Positions 39,790 through 50,083 of a stretch of 64,000 nt of DNA are shown piece by piece; within the stretch, counting starts at the first letter, position 1; the number at the start of each line of letters is the position of its first letter. Position numbers and translations under genes: made by a program. The notes beneath the pieces were generated by a model. It was given only the letters and a program-made list of their open reading frames with translations, was not told the origin of the DNA and did no database searches. The DNA comes from Kangiella sp. TOML190 (GTDB lineage Bacteria; Pseudomonadota; Gammaproteobacteria; Enterobacterales; Kangiellaceae): assembly GCF_023706045.1 (NCBI RefSeq), contig NZ_BQYL01000001.1, positions 558,001-622,000 on the forward strand, written 5' to 3'.

Positions 39790-40545
39790 TTATCCTGCTG
39801 CTTTACATATTGCAATAAATTGTTCGGCTTTTAGCGAAGCTCCGCCAATTAGACCACCGTCTATATCGGGTTGCGCTAAAAGTTGTTCGGCGTTAGTAGG
39901 ATTCATACTTCCGCCATATAAAATTCGTGTTTTGTGCGCTATTTGCGCATCAAATTGTGCCAAATGGGCTCGAATGTCCGCATGCACCGCTTGCGCTTGC
40001 TCTGGACTAGCCGTTTTTCCCGTACCAATTGCCCAAACGGGCTCATAGGCAATCACGCCCTGACCCAAAGTTTCGATGCCATACTGTTCGATCACGGCAT
40101 CAATTTGGCCTTTAACTACCGTCATAGTGGTGCCAGCCTCGCGCTCTTCAAGGGTTTCGCCGACACAAAGCACCGGAATTAAACCTTTAGTCAAAGCGGC
40201 ATTAAATTTTTCCGCCACTAACTTCGAGTTTTCACCGTATAAGCTACGTCGCTCAGAATGTCCGACCAACACATATTGCCCGCCGACATCCGATAGCATG
40301 GCCGCGCTGATCTCGCCCGTAAAAGCACCTTGCGCTTGCTGTGAGAGGTTTTGCGCACCCACTTTTATGCCAGAAATTCCAACAAAATCAACTACTAAGG
40401 GCAAATAAACGGCTGGCGCACAGACTAATACTTCGCTCTGCCAAGCAGGATCTAACTGCTCTTTGATGCCATCCATTAATTGCTTAATGGAGCGGCTATC
40501 ACCATTCATTTTCCAATTGCCAGCGATAAGCTTCGTTCTTACCAT
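39790..40545 (-). CDS. tpiA: Triose-phosphate isomerase
   Basis: Interconverts glyceraldehyde-3-phosphate and dihydroxyacetone phosphate in glycolysis. 251 residues with NWKMNG (Lys12), GHSERR (His96) and YEPVWAIGTG (catalytic Glu168), then YGGSMNP and GGLIGGASL. Directly upstream of secG, as in many gammaproteobacteria. Confidence 0.98.
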   Translation of the reverse strand: MVRTKLIAGNWKMNGDSRSIKQLMDGIKEQLDPAWQSEVLVCAPAVYLPLVVDFVGISGIKVGAQNLSQQAQGAFTGEISAAMLSDVGGQYVLVGHSERRSLYGENSKLVAEKFNAALTKGLIPVLCVGETLEEREAGTTMTVVKGQIDAVIEQYGIETLGQGVIAYEPVWAIGTGKTASPEQAQAVHADIRAHLAQFDAQIAHKTRILYGGSMNPTNAEQLLAQPDIDGGLIGGASLKAEQFIAICKAAG

Positions 40546-41048
40546 AACTACTCTTTAAGTTAACCGTTAGCAGCTCAATCGTTAGTGCCTGAGACCGCTT
40601 TTACTAGAGTTTACCAATCGCCTAAAAACCGATCCCGCGTTAGAAGCGCAGCCACGGCGAAATTAGGTTGGATTTCGGCTTTTTATAAAAGGGCGCAAAT
40701 GATATATGAAAGCCTTGCCAAGCACAAGGAATAAAAGCTTATTCAGGACAGCTGCTAATCCATAATAGTGAGACTTTTTCAGCTATTTCCCTATAAAAGT
40801 CATGGATTTTGGGGGCTTGATCCAAGTATAATACGCGCCTTAAAAGGCTTTGTTGCATCTTCAATGGAAAACCAGCAAAGGCTTTTGTTTTAACACTTTT
40901 GGGTACAGCGAAATAGAATAGAATGATTAGCGCTGGTTGTGGACTTCACAATCCAGTGTTTTGTTATGTTTTCACTATCTCAAAAGTTGTTTTGAGGATT
41001 CGACCTCTTCATTCAATTTAAATCATTAACCAAGAAAAGTAGCGACCT
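40546..41048. promoter_or_regulatory. Intergenic region between divergent tpiA and nqrA
   Basis: 503 bases with no gene. For tpiA (minus) TTGTGC (40722-40727) and TATCAT (40699-40704) have a 17-base spacer and are followed by a GCGCCC discriminator. For nqrA (plus) a TATAAT at 40827-40832 is followed by ACGCGCC but has only a weak -35 (about 40804-40809), leaving a leader of about 210 bases. AAAGGCTTTG and AAAGGCTTTTG (40844 and 40877 areas) form a direct repeat in that leader. Nothing like a known riboswitch is recognised. Confidence 0.55.
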
Positions 41049-42395
41049 ATGATTAAGATTAAAAAAGGCTTGGATTTACCCATCGAAGGGCAACCCGAGC
41101 AGACGATCTCAGACGGTGCTACGGTAAAAACCGTTGCCATTCTCGGCGAAGATTACGTTGGCATGAAACCGACCATGCAGGTTCAAGTGGGTGACTCGGT
41201 GAAAAAAGGCCAAGTAATTTTCGACGATAAGAAAACTCCAGGAGTATCCTATACTGCTCCAGCTGGAGGTACCGTAACCGCCATTAACCGTGGTGCTAAG
41301 CGAAAACTGCTATCAGTAGTGGTAGAAATCGCAGCACAAGAAGATGCGGTAACTTTCAATCAATATTCTGCCGAGCAGTTAGCAGTTCTTGAGCGCCAAG
41401 CGATCGTCGATCAAATGTTAGCCTCAGGAATGTGGACAGCGCTGCGCACTCGTCCTTATTCCAAAGTTCCGGCGATTGACAGTGAAACCAAAGCGATTTT
41501 CGTTTCAGCCATCGATACTAACCCATTAGCGGCTGATCCTGAGGTGATTATTGCAGAAAATGCCGAAGCCTTTAACCAAGGCTTAACTTTGCTAAGCACC
41601 TTAAGCAACGGTAAAGTTTTTGTAGCTACTAAGGCTAACAGTAACCTCAATCAATTGGATCACCCTAAAGTTCAATACGAAGCTTTCTCAGGGCCACATC
41701 CAGCGGGCAACGTCGGTACTCATATTCATTTCTTGTTCCCTGCTGCGGCGGATAACTTAGTTTGGCATATTGGCTACCAAGACGTAATTGCGCTGGCAAA
41801 ATTGTTTACCACGGGCGAGCTTTATATGGATCGCGTGGTCGCCATTGGCGGTACTATGGTCACTAAACCGCACTTAGTACGCACTCGCCTAGGCGCTAAT
41901 ATCGATGAATTGTTAGTCGGCGAAGAAACTAAAGCCGATAACCGCCATTTGTCCGGTTCGGTCTTAAACGGTTTCCATGCGATTGACGCGCGTGCTTTCC
42001 TCGGTCGCTATCACAATCAAGTCAGCGTAATTAAAGAAGGACGTGAAAAAGAGTTCTTTGGCTGGGTAAGACCTGGCTCGGACAAGTTTTCCGTAACGCG
42101 CGCCTTTATTTCTGCATTTTTGCCGAAGAAAAAATTCGCCATGACCACCACCACCGGCGGCTCGGAACGTGCCATCATGCCAATTGGTTTATATGAGCGA
42201 GTAATGCCGCTGGACATTTTGCCGACCCAATTGATTCGCGCTTTGGTCACTGGTGATACGGATACCGCTCAGCAGCTTGGCGCGTTGGAGCTGGATGAAG
42301 AAGATTTAGCTTTATGTACTTTTGTTTGCCCTGGCAAATATGAGTATGGCCCAATTCTTCGTGAAAACTTAACGAAAATTGAGAAGGAAGGCTAA
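41049..42395 (+). CDS. nqrA: Na+-translocating NADH:quinone reductase subunit A
   Basis: Peripheral subunit of the Na+-pumping NADH dehydrogenase, thought to take part in quinone binding. 448 residues beginning [18 protein letters not shown], with YTAPAGGTV (lipoyl-like domain, about 70-95), [15 protein letters not shown] and the C-terminal [19 protein letters not shown]. It is the first gene of nqrABCDEF, expressed from the upstream leader region. Confidence 0.98.
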   Translation: MIKIKKGLDLPIEGQPEQTISDGATVKTVAILGEDYVGMKPTMQVQVGDSVKKGQVIFDDKKTPGVSYTAPAGGTVTAINRGAKRKLLSVVVEIAAQEDAVTFNQYSAEQLAVLERQAIVDQMLASGMWTALRTRPYSKVPAIDSETKAIFVSAIDTNPLAADPEVIIAENAEAFNQGLTLLSTLSNGKVFVATKANSNLNQLDHPKVQYEAFSGPHPAGNVGTHIHFLFPAAADNLVWHIGYQDVIALAKLFTTGELYMDRVVAIGGTMVTKPHLVRTRLGANIDELLVGEETKADNRHLSGSVLNGFHAIDARAFLGRYHNQVSVIKEGREKEFFGWVRPGSDKFSVTRAFISAFLPKKKFAMTTTTGGSERAIMPIGLYERVMPLDILPTQLIRALVTGDTDTAQQLGALELDEEDLALCTFVCPGKYEYGPILRENLTKIEKEG

Positions 42396-42397
42396 GC

Positions 42398-43603
42398 ATG
42401 GGTTTAAAGAATTTTATTGAAAAAATCGAGCCGCATTTTGAAAAAGGCGGCAAGTGGGAGAAGTGGTATGCGCTTTACGAAGCGGCTGCGACTATCTTCT
42501 ACACTCCCGGCCATGTGACCACTAACGGTTCGCACGTACGCGATAATATCGATTTAAAACGTATTATGATCATGGTCTGGTTCGCTACTTTCCCGGCCAT
42601 GTTCTGGGGTATGTGGAACATCGGTTATCAAGCGCAGCTTGGCGTGATGAATGGCTTGAATCTACCGGATATATGGCAAGTGGGCTTTTTCCAGTTCTTT
42701 GGTGGCGCTATTACCGCAGACACCAGCTGGTTCGGACTCATGTTCTACGGCTCTTGCTTCTTCCTGCCAATTTACGCCACGACCTTTATCGTCGGCGGCT
42801 TCTGGGAAGTGTTGTTCGCCAGTATTCGCGGCCATGAGATCAACGAAGGTTTCTTCGTCACCTCGATTCTATTCGCGCTGATCGTACCGCCGGAAATTCC
42901 GCTATGGCAAGTAGCGCTAGGTATTAGCTTCGGTGTGGTGGTTGCAAAAGAAATCTTTGGCGGCACTGGTAAGAACTTCATGAACCCAGCTTTGGCCGGA
43001 CGTGCCTTCTTATTCTTTGCTTACCCAACGGATATTTCAGGTACTGAGGTTTGGGCAGCGGTCGATGGTTTCTCCAGCGCTACGCCGTTAGCGGCAGCAG
43101 CGGCTGGATCCATAACCGACTACAGTATCAATCAAAACTGGTGGGATGCTTTCTTAGGCTATATCCCTGGTTCGATTGGTGAAGTGTCGACCTTAATGAT
43201 CATGATTGGCGGTTTTATTATCATCGCCGCACGAATTGCCTCGTGGCGTATCGTAACCGGCGTTATGTTAGGCATGGTGGCATCATCTTACTTGTTGAAC
43301 TTTATCGGAAGCGATACTAACCCCATGTTTGCCATGCCTTGGTATTGGCATCTGGTTACTGGTGGTTTTGCCTTTGGTATGTTTTTTATGGCGACCGACC
43401 CTGTCTCGGCCGCGCTGACCAACAAAGGTAAATGGTACTTTGGTGCGCTAATCGGCATCATGGTGGTCTTGATCCGTGTGGTTAACCCAGCCTTCCCTGA
43501 AGGGATGATGCTGGCCATTTTATTCGCCAACCTATTTGCGCCATTGATTGACCACTTTGTGGTTCAGGCCAACATTAAACGGAGGGCTCGTCGTCATGTC
43601 TAA
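42398..43603 (+). CDS. nqrB: Na+-NQR subunit B
   Basis: Membrane subunit with Na+-translocating helices, a covalent FMN and riboflavin. 401 residues. The flavinylation site for ApbE is D-G-F-S-S-A-T (Asp223 to Thr229); the usual motif has Gly where the second Ser lies (S-G-A-T), a mild variation. Also [20 protein letters not shown] (about 191-210). It lies two bases after nqrA and overlaps nqrC by eight bases. Confidence 0.97.
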   Translation: MGLKNFIEKIEPHFEKGGKWEKWYALYEAAATIFYTPGHVTTNGSHVRDNIDLKRIMIMVWFATFPAMFWGMWNIGYQAQLGVMNGLNLPDIWQVGFFQFFGGAITADTSWFGLMFYGSCFFLPIYATTFIVGGFWEVLFASIRGHEINEGFFVTSILFALIVPPEIPLWQVALGISFGVVVAKEIFGGTGKNFMNPALAGRAFLFFAYPTDISGTEVWAAVDGFSSATPLAAAAAGSITDYSINQNWWDAFLGYIPGSIGEVSTLMIMIGGFIIIAARIASWRIVTGVMLGMVASSYLLNFIGSDTNPMFAMPWYWHLVTGGFAFGMFFMATDPVSAALTNKGKWYFGALIGIMVVLIRVVNPAFPEGMMLAILFANLFAPLIDHFVVQANIKRRARRHV

Positions 43604-44354
43604 GAAAGAAAGTCCTACTAAAACTATCGTGGTTGCTTTGCTATTAAGTTTGATTTGTTCGGTGGTGGTTTCAACCGCAGCCATCAAGCTCAAGCCGATT
43701 CAGCAAAAAAACCAAGCGCTGGATAAGAAGCGTAATATTCTGGTGGCTGCTGGCATGATCGAATCAGGTTCGTCGGCAAGCGTGGAAGAACTGTTTCAAC
43801 AAGTCGAGTCAAAGCATGTGGATTTGGCGACGGGTGAATTTGTCAATGTTCCTCCTAATTTCGATCAGCGTAAAGCGGCCAAAAACCCCAACAGTAATGT
43901 GGCTTTAACTGCCGAGCAGGATTTGGGCGGGATTGGTTCGCGTGCGCAGGTTGCTAATGTTTATCTGGTCAAAAAAGATGGTCAGCTTGACAGCATTATC
44001 TTCCCCATCCATGGCAAAGGCTTGTTCTCCACCCTGTATGGATTTATCGCTTTAGATAAAGATCTAAAGACGGTAAAGGGTATTAAATACTACGAGCACG
44101 GCGAAACTCCAGGCTTAGGTGGCGAGGTTGAAAACTCCACTTGGCTAGCTAAATGGCCTGGCAAGCAAGCTTTGGACGCAAATGGTGAACCCGTCTTAAC
44201 TTTGGTTAAATCAGTACCAAGCAACGACACTCAAGTTGATGCTCTTTCAGGCGCCACTTGGACCACCAATGGCGTTCAAAACATGATCCACTTCTGGCTA
44301 GGTGATAACGGTTTCGGCCCTTTCCTAGACAGAGTAAGAGCGGGGGACATTTAA
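43596..44354 (+). CDS. nqrC: Na+-NQR subunit C
   Basis: Single-pass membrane subunit with a periplasmic domain carrying covalent FMN. 252 residues from the ATG at 43596, which overlaps the nqrB end and has GGAGG about ten bases upstream. Membrane helix at about 9-30; flavinylation motif D-A-L-S-G-A-T with Thr221; [15 protein letters not shown] is typical of the family. Confidence 0.97.
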   Translation: MSKKESPTKTIVVALLLSLICSVVVSTAAIKLKPIQQKNQALDKKRNILVAAGMIESGSSASVEELFQQVESKHVDLATGEFVNVPPNFDQRKAAKNPNSNVALTAEQDLGGIGSRAQVANVYLVKKDGQLDSIIFPIHGKGLFSTLYGFIALDKDLKTVKGIKYYEHGETPGLGGEVENSTWLAKWPGKQALDANGEPVLTLVKSVPSNDTQVDALSGATWTTNGVQNMIHFWLGDNGFGPFLDRVRAGDI

Positions 44355-44355
44355 C

Positions 44356-44991
44356 ATGGCTTTTGATAAACAAGAAGCTAAATCGGTTTTATTTGCACCG
44401 ATTTTTAACAACAACCCCATCGCCTTGCAGGTATTGGGGATCTGTTCTGCCTTAGCGGTTACCGTCAAGTTAGAAACAGCATTTGTAATGAGTTTAGCCT
44501 TAACCATGGTTGTGGCTTTCTCGAATTTACTGATCAGTTTGATTCGTAATCATATTCCGTCCAGCATTCGTATTATTGTCCAAATGACCATTATCGCCTC
44601 GTTGGTAATTCTAGTGGACCAAGTTCTGAAAGCTTACGCCTATGAAGTTTCAAAGCAGCTGTCGGTATTTGTTGGCCTGATTATTACTAACTGTATCGTG
44701 ATGGGTCGTGCCGAAGCTTATGCCATGAAAAATGGTCCATTCATGAGTTTCTTGGATGGTGTTGGTAACGGTCTTGGTTATTCGATTTTGCTGATCGTGG
44801 TTGCTTTCTTCCGTGAACTATTCGGTTCGGGCAAGCTATGGGGCTACACCATCTTCCAAAGCGTTTCCGATGGCGGCTGGTATCAAACGAACGGTTTATT
44901 ACTGTTACCAGCAAGCTCATTCTTTATTATCGGCTTGTTGATTTGGGCGCTTCGTACCTGGAAAACCGACCAAGTGGAGGCTAAAGAATAA
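44356..44991 (+). CDS. nqrD: Na+-NQR subunit D
   Basis: Six-helix membrane subunit forming, with NqrE, a symmetric pair that binds an iron centre. 211 residues with [20 protein letters not shown] (about 35-54), [20 protein letters not shown] (about 106-125) and [10 protein letters not shown]. It starts one base after nqrC. Confidence 0.97.
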   Translation: MAFDKQEAKSVLFAPIFNNNPIALQVLGICSALAVTVKLETAFVMSLALTMVVAFSNLLISLIRNHIPSSIRIIVQMTIIASLVILVDQVLKAYAYEVSKQLSVFVGLIITNCIVMGRAEAYAMKNGPFMSFLDGVGNGLGYSILLIVVAFFRELFGSGKLWGYTIFQSVSDGGWYQTNGLLLLPASSFFIIGLLIWALRTWKTDQVEAKE

Positions 44992-45599
44992 TGGAACATT
45001 ATTTATCATTATTTGTTCGCGCAGTTTTCGTTGAAAACTTAGCCTTATCATTCCTATTGGGAATGTGTACCTTCTTGGCGGTATCCAAGAAGATTCAAAC
45101 GGCGATTGGCCTTGGTATTGCGGTCGTGGTCGTACAAACTATCACTGTACCGGTTAACAATTTGTTGCTTAACAACTTGTTGGCAGAAGGTGCTTTGAGC
45201 TGGGCAGGCTTTCCAGAAGCTGACTTAAGCTTCTTAGGTCTAATCGTTTATATTGGCGTTATCGCGGCGGTGGTTCAGATCTTGGAGATGACTCTAGATA
45301 AGTTCTTCCCTGCACTCTACCAATCCTTGGGTATCTTCTTGCCTTTGATTACGGTGAACTGCGCCATTATGGGTGGCTCCTTATTTATGGCCGAGCGCAA
45401 CTATAACTTCTCAGAGTCGATTATGTTTGGCTTTGGCTCGGGTTTTGGTTGGGCATTAGCAATTGCCGCACTTGCCGGTATTCGTGAAAAAATGAAATAT
45501 TCTGATGTGCCTGATGGGCTGCGCGGTTTAGGGATCACCTTTATCGTGGTCGGTCTAATGGCGCTTGGATTTATGTCATTTACTGGTATTAAGCTGTAA
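44991..45599 (+). CDS. nqrE: Na+-NQR subunit E
   Basis: Partner of NqrD. 202 residues and six helices, with [20 protein letters not shown] (about 15-34) and [20 protein letters not shown] (about 117-136). The Cys residues in the two half-helices match the iron-binding positions of the family. It overlaps nqrD by one base. Confidence 0.97.
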   Translation: MEHYLSLFVRAVFVENLALSFLLGMCTFLAVSKKIQTAIGLGIAVVVVQTITVPVNNLLLNNLLAEGALSWAGFPEADLSFLGLIVYIGVIAAVVQILEMTLDKFFPALYQSLGIFLPLITVNCAIMGGSLFMAERNYNFSESIMFGFGSGFGWALAIAALAGIREKMKYSDVPDGLRGLGITFIVVGLMALGFMSFTGIKL

Positions 45600-45610
45600 G
45601 GGGAAGGCTA

Positions 45611-46837
45611 ATGAACGAAATTATTTTAGGCGTTACATTATTTACAGCGGTAATTATTGCGTTAGTGCTCGTGATCTTAGTGGCGCGCAAGCAATTAGTC
45701 AGTAGTGGTGATGTAACTATCGATATTAATGGCGATGCTGATAAGGCGATCACGGTCGAAGCAGGCGGCAAACTATTAGGCGCGTTGGCCGATTCCGGTA
45801 TTTTTGTCTCCTCGGCCTGTGGCGGCGGCGGCACTTGCGGTCAGTGCGTGTGCAAAGTAACTGAAGGCGGCGGCTCGATCTTGCCAACTGAAGAAAGCCA
45901 TATCAACAAACGTGAAGCCGCCGAAGGCTATCGTCTATCTTGTCAGGTTGCAGTAAAACAAGATATGAAAATCGAAGTACCAGAAGAAGTCTTCGGTACT
46001 AAGAAATGGGAATGCGAAGTTATCTCTAATGAAAACAAAGCAACCTTCATTAAAGAGTTAAAACTTAAGATCCCGAATGGCGAAAGCGTACCTTTCCGCG
46101 CTGGTGGTTATATTCAGATCGAAGCTCCAGCTTACAAGTTAAAGTATTCTGAATTCGACGTTGAAGAAGAATATCATGAAGATTGGAATCGCTTTAAATT
46201 GTTTGATATAGAGTCAGAAGTCAAAGACGAAACCATTCGTGCTTACTCGATGGCTAACTATCCGTTAGAGGAAGGCATTATCATGCTTAATGTGCGCATC
46301 GCAACGCCACCGCCGCGAGACATGTCCTTGCCTGCCGGTAAAATGTCCTCTTACATTTTTAACTTAAAACCTGGTGATAAGGTCACTATTTCAGGGCCTT
46401 ACGGTGAGTTTTTTGCTAAAGACACTAAAGCGGAAATGGTTTTCGTTGGTGGCGGTGCTGGTATGGCTCCTATGCGTTCGCACATTTTCGATCAGCTGCG
46501 CCGGATTAAAACCGACCGTAAAATTACCTTCTGGTACGGTGCTCGTTCTAAGCGTGAAATGTTCTATGTAGAAGATTTCGATATGCTGGCTGAAGAAAAC
46601 GAGAACTTTGAATGGCACGTGGCGCTATCGGATCCGCAGCCAGAAGATAATTGGGATGGTTATACTGGTTTTATCCATAACGTGCTTCTAGAGAATTACC
46701 TTAAGGATCACCCAGCACCGGAAGATTGTGAGTTCTATATGTGTGGACCACCCATGATGAATGCCGCAGTTATTCAAATGCTAGAAGATCTAGGCGTTGA
46801 ACATGAGAATATCTTGTTGGATGATTTTGGTGGCTAA
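45611..46837 (+). CDS. nqrF: Na+-NQR subunit F
   Basis: NADH-oxidising subunit with 2Fe-2S cluster and FAD. 408 residues: membrane anchor (about 4-26), ferredoxin domain with Cys70, Cys76, Cys79 and Cys111 ([11 protein letters not shown]), FAD motif [12 protein letters not shown] site [12 protein letters not shown] and a C-terminal CGPPMMNAA. It completes the six core subunits. A terminator lies about 40 bases downstream. Confidence 0.97.
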   Translation: MNEIILGVTLFTAVIIALVLVILVARKQLVSSGDVTIDINGDADKAITVEAGGKLLGALADSGIFVSSACGGGGTCGQCVCKVTEGGGSILPTEESHINKREAAEGYRLSCQVAVKQDMKIEVPEEVFGTKKWECEVISNENKATFIKELKLKIPNGESVPFRAGGYIQIEAPAYKLKYSEFDVEEEYHEDWNRFKLFDIESEVKDETIRAYSMANYPLEEGIIMLNVRIATPPPRDMSLPAGKMSSYIFNLKPGDKVTISGPYGEFFAKDTKAEMVFVGGGAGMAPMRSHIFDQLRRIKTDRKITFWYGARSKREMFYVEDFDMLAEENENFEWHVALSDPQPEDNWDGYTGFIHNVLLENYLKDHPAPEDCEFYMCGPPMMNAAVIQMLEDLGVEHENILLDDFGG

Positions 46838-46878
46838 ACTCCATTAATAGCTATTAGTATTAATGGCTAAATCGGTTA

Positions 46879-46911
46879 AAATAGGCAGTCTAATCACTGC
46901 CTATTTTTTTG
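46879..46911 (+). terminator. Terminator between nqrF and apbE
   Basis: The perfect 8-bp stem TAGGCAGT/ACTGCCTA (46882-46903, six-base loop) is followed by seven T (46904-46910). It ends five bases before the apbE start codon, so apbE depends on read-through or on a promoter not seen. Confidence 0.85.
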
Positions 46912-46915
46912 CCTT

Positions 46916-47944
46916 ATGCTTTTTCTAAAAACAGTATTCCTTAAATCGTTAGCCATTGTTGGTACTGTTACTTTAATCAGCAGTTGTAGCCAAGAAACTC
47001 ACTATAAAAAAATCATCGGCTCTACTATGGGCACCAACTACAGCGTTATCGCCAAGATTTCCCACCAAAATATCAATCAGATTCATCAAGAGATTGAGAC
47101 AGAGCTCAACGACATTAATCAGTTGATGTCGACCTACATTAGTGATTCTGAAATTAATCGTTTTAATCAGCTACAAGATAACACTTGCTTTACGTTTTCC
47201 GACAAGACCTGGCAGGTTTTGTTAGCCTCTAAGCAGGTGTATGAAGAAACTAATGGCGCTTTTGATATTACCTTGGGGCCACTAATTTCCCGCTGGGGTT
47301 TTAACGTCGAACAATATGCAGAAAAGGTGCCAACTCCACAAGAAATTGCGCAACTGCTCACTCAAGTGGGCACCAATAAATTGTCTTACGATTTAGATCA
47401 GCAGTGTATCCAAAAAACACGCCCTGACATCACTATCAATTTATCTGCCATTGCTAAAGGCTATGGTGTGGACAGACTCGCCACGATTGTTGAGCAACAC
47501 CATATTAGTGATTATTTAGTCGAAATTGGCGGTGAGGTTAAAGCTTCAGGATTGAAAAACTTTAATCAGAATTGGAAAATAGCAGTAGAAAAACCGAGCA
47601 CTGCAGGACAGCGACAACAGTCTATCATCGTTAATTTATTAGATAGTTCTATAGCGACTTCCGGCGACTATCGTAATTACTTTGTGCATCAAGGTAAACG
47701 CTTTTCCCATACTATCGATCCAACCAATGGCTACCCTGTAACTCATCAGCTCACCTCAATTTCGGTGATCCACCCGAGCAATATGATGGCCGACGCTTAT
47801 GCAACTGCCTTAAACGTTCTGGGTACAAAGCAGGCGTATGAGTTTGCCAAAAAGCATCAATTAGCCATTTATACCATCAGTCAAAATGGAGCAAAGGTTG
47901 AAGTTGATTCCAATCGCAGGTTTAAAGACTATATCAGTCAATAG
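46916..47944 (+). CDS. apbE: FAD:protein FMN transferase ApbE
   Basis: Periplasmic lipoprotein that attaches FMN covalently to Thr in NqrB and NqrC. 342 residues with a lipobox ISSC (Cys24), MGTNYSV, GGEVKASG, NLSAIAKGYGVDRLA and the Mg/FAD motif HTIDPTNGYPV followed by MMADAYATALNVLG. It starts at ATG 46916 just after the terminator T-run, with no good ribosome binding site, so the exact start is less certain. Its targets are encoded directly upstream. Confidence 0.95.
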   Translation: MLFLKTVFLKSLAIVGTVTLISSCSQETHYKKIIGSTMGTNYSVIAKISHQNINQIHQEIETELNDINQLMSTYISDSEINRFNQLQDNTCFTFSDKTWQVLLASKQVYEETNGAFDITLGPLISRWGFNVEQYAEKVPTPQEIAQLLTQVGTNKLSYDLDQQCIQKTRPDITINLSAIAKGYGVDRLATIVEQHHISDYLVEIGGEVKASGLKNFNQNWKIAVEKPSTAGQRQQSIIVNLLDSSIATSGDYRNYFVHQGKRFSHTIDPTNGYPVTHQLTSISVIHPSNMMADAYATALNVLGTKQAYEFAKKHQLAIYTISQNGAKVEVDSNRRFKDYISQ

Positions 47945-47998
47945 ACACTGTGTTAAAATAGCACTGTAATTTGCTAGCAACCCTATTTCGAGTGGCCC

Positions 47999-48214
47999 AT
48001 GAGCACCTTTATTTTAGCGTTTTCCCTGTTTCTTGCTGTCATTTTAATTATGGCGGTAGGCTATATTTTCCAGAACAAAAGGATCAGTGGTAGCTGCGGC
48101 GGTTTGGATGCACTTGGAATTGAAAAGGCCTGTGATTGTGAAAAACCTTGTGCTAAAAAGCGTGCTCGTCTTAGAAATGAGCGACGCTTAAACGTGCAAA
48201 TTATTGAAGACTAA
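47999..48214 (+). CDS. nqrM: Na+-NQR maturation protein NqrM
   Basis: 71-residue membrane protein (DUF539) needed to insert the iron between NqrD and NqrE. One N-terminal membrane helix (about 4-24) and four cysteines, Cys33, Cys45, Cys47 and Cys51 (SGSCGGLDALG, ACDCEKPC), which match the family. It follows apbE, the usual position in nqr operons. Confidence 0.93.
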   Translation: MSTFILAFSLFLAVILIMAVGYIFQNKRISGSCGGLDALGIEKACDCEKPCAKKRARLRNERRLNVQIIED

Positions 48215-48241
48215 CTTTAGCTCTTTACCGCTGAGCTGTTG

Positions 48242-48643
48242 CTAACCGATGCCAACATATTGAAGCGCCTTTAGAATAGACTGACGCGAAATCATTCCAA
48301 CCAGTTTACTTTTTTCGACCACCGGATACATTCGGCAGTTATCTTGTAAAAAACGCTCAGCAACCACCGCTATGCTATCATCCGGGTGACAAGTTTTAAC
48401 TTCCTTGGTCATGCGATCCATCACTCTATCGCCAATTTCGCCATGATAAATAGCGCTTAAAACCGTATGCAGGCAATCTTTTTCCGACAAGTAACCCACT
48501 AAACGGTTATTTTCATCCAACACCGGGGCGCCAGTTAGCCGATACTCCATCATGGTTTGGGCGGCTTTTACCACATGAATTTCGGGAGCCAAGGTAATCA
48601 TGGCAGAGGTCATGTAATCTCTTACTGCAACGGATTTGAGCAT
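48242..48643 (-). CDS. CBS-domain-pair protein
   Basis: 133 residues made of two CBS motifs (about 6-62 and 72-131): VRDYMTSAMITL, LTGAPVLDENNRLVGYLSEKD and VVAERFLQDNCRMYPVVEKS, LVGMISRQSILKAL. Such proteins bind adenine nucleotides and act as cytoplasmic energy sensors or regulators. The partner is unknown. It is convergent with nqrM (27-base gap), with no clear terminator between them. Confidence 0.9.
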   Translation of the reverse strand: MLKSVAVRDYMTSAMITLAPEIHVVKAAQTMMEYRLTGAPVLDENNRLVGYLSEKDCLHTVLSAIYHGEIGDRVMDRMTKEVKTCHPDDSIAVVAERFLQDNCRMYPVVEKSKLVGMISRQSILKALQYVGIG

Positions 48644-48752
48644 TTAAGACTCCTATTAAATCGAATGTTATTGTTGTGCATTTAGTGCTTAATTCGATAA
48701 TAGCCTATTTACAAAAAAAAAGAAGTGACCAAGTTTTTTCAACACAAAAAAT

Positions 48753-48776
48753 AAAACCCGGCAAAAGCCGGGTTTT
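48753..48776 (-). terminator. Terminator downstream of the OmpA-family gene
   Basis: AAAACCCGGC-AAAA-GCCGGGTTTT is a perfect GC-rich stem with A/T flanks, active in both directions, 24 bases after the stop. Confidence 0.9.
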
Positions 48777-48799
48777 ATCATTCGAGATTAGAATCTAAA

Positions 48800-49951
48800 T
48801 TATTTAGATTCTAAGTTCGCTTCAGCACGACGGTTAAGCGCACGGCCTTCTGCTGTAGCATTGTCAGCGATAGGACGCTCTTCACCATAACCAACACCAG
48901 TTAAGCGTGCTTTATCAATACCGAAGTTGCTGGCTAAGTAGTCTACTACTGAGTTAGCACGACGCTCTGATAAACCTTGGTTGTAGTTAGAGGAACCAAC
49001 GCTGTCAGTGTGACCTTGAATTTGTGCTTCAACGTTAGGGAATTGACGTAAGAACTCAGCCACTTTAGCGATTTCTGAAACCATTTCTGGCTTGATCGCA
49101 TACATGTTAGTGTCGAAGTTTAAACGCATATCAACAACAACTTTCTCCGCTTTAACTTGACAGCCTTTCTCATCAACTTTAGCGCCAGCAGGAGTGTTAG
49201 GACAAGCGTCTTGGTAATCATATACGCCATCACCATCCGAATCTACAGGACAGCCATAAGCATCAACTTTAGCGCCAGCAGGAGTACCAGGACAACGATC
49301 GTCAGCATCCATCACACCGTCACCATCAGAATCTTTTGGTGCTTGTTTTGGTTGCTCTACCTTAGCAGGCGAATCATAGTGCGTAGAACCAAAGAAATAG
49401 CCTACTCCGAAATAGAAGTGTCTGTCATCACCAAGATCTTCATCGCCATCTAAGAAGTCAACACCAGCTCTAATGAAAGCATGCTTTGAGGCAAAATGTT
49501 GGATACCTACACCCAACTTAATAAATTCGTCCTCTTCGATTTGCGAAGGAAAAAGCCAAGGGTGATCAGTAGTAACGTTATGTTTACCCATACCAAATTT
49601 CAAGAACGGGCTAGTAGTTGTATTACCTAACCAGTGAGTATCATTGTAGATAAAATCTAAACCGTAAGTTTCAATATCCGATACACCTGAACCAGGCTCA
49701 AAATTTGAAGGGAACTTATTCACATCATCTAAATAGGTATAAGTTCCTTCAATTGCCCAGTTTTTATTAAGCATCCAACCAATTGACAATCCTGTTGAAT
49801 CTTGATCTTTTAAATTTCTCGCAAGATCAAACTGAGTTTGAACTAAAGAAATCATACCGTAAGCACCACTACGGTCTTTCACTTCACCTTCTTCTGCAAA
49901 ACCTAACGTGCTAGCACTTAATAGGCATGCTCCTAAAATTAACTTCTTCAT
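48800..49951 (-). CDS. OmpA-family outer membrane protein with TSP3 repeats
   Basis: 383 residues: signal peptide (about 1-19, TLGFAEEGEV), N-terminal 8-strand barrel (about 20-185), two thrombospondin-type-3 calcium-binding repeats (about 208-265: DSDGDGVMDADDRCPGTPAG and DSDGDGVYDYQDACPNTPAG) and a C-terminal peptidoglycan-binding OmpA domain (about 275-380, IQGHTDSVGSSNYNQGLSER, LTGVGYGEERPIAD). It ties the outer membrane to the cell wall. A strong promoter (TTGAAC-N18-TATAAT), GAGAGGG site and terminator suggest high expression. Confidence 0.94.
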   Translation of the reverse strand: MKKLILGACLLSASTLGFAEEGEVKDRSGAYGMISLVQTQFDLARNLKDQDSTGLSIGWMLNKNWAIEGTYTYLDDVNKFPSNFEPGSGVSDIETYGLDFIYNDTHWLGNTTTSPFLKFGMGKHNVTTDHPWLFPSQIEEDEFIKLGVGIQHFASKHAFIRAGVDFLDGDEDLGDDRHFYFGVGYFFGSTHYDSPAKVEQPKQAPKDSDGDGVMDADDRCPGTPAGAKVDAYGCPVDSDGDGVYDYQDACPNTPAGAKVDEKGCQVKAEKVVVDMRLNFDTNMYAIKPEMVSEIAKVAEFLRQFPNVEAQIQGHTDSVGSSNYNQGLSERRANSVVDYLASNFGIDKARLTGVGYGEERPIADNATAEGRALNRRAEANLESK

Positions 49952-50008
49952 TTGATTTGCCCTCTCTTAATTTAGAAGTTTCCAAAAATATCAGTATTCC
50001 AAGGTGCG

Positions 50009-50038
50009 ATTATACATGAAACAATGACTTATGTTCAA
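50009..50038 (-). promoter_or_regulatory. Candidate promoter of the OmpA-family gene
   Basis: On the minus strand TTGAAC (50033-50038) and TATAAT (50009-50014) have an 18-base spacer, followed by CGCACC. It leaves a leader of about 50 bases. Confidence 0.75.
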
Positions 50039-50083
50039 AATATGTCGCACTTTTTCAGTATTTTACATTCTAACTTATTGATT

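Noticed and set aside
39322-39834. Plus-strand open frame of 170 residues opposite secG.
   Set aside because: Shadow of the repetitive SecG tail; no start site and no family.
40844-40890. AAAGGCTTTG/AAAGGCTTTTG direct repeats as part of a riboswitch in the nqr leader.
   Set aside because: No fold or known riboswitch consensus; noted only as a short repeat.
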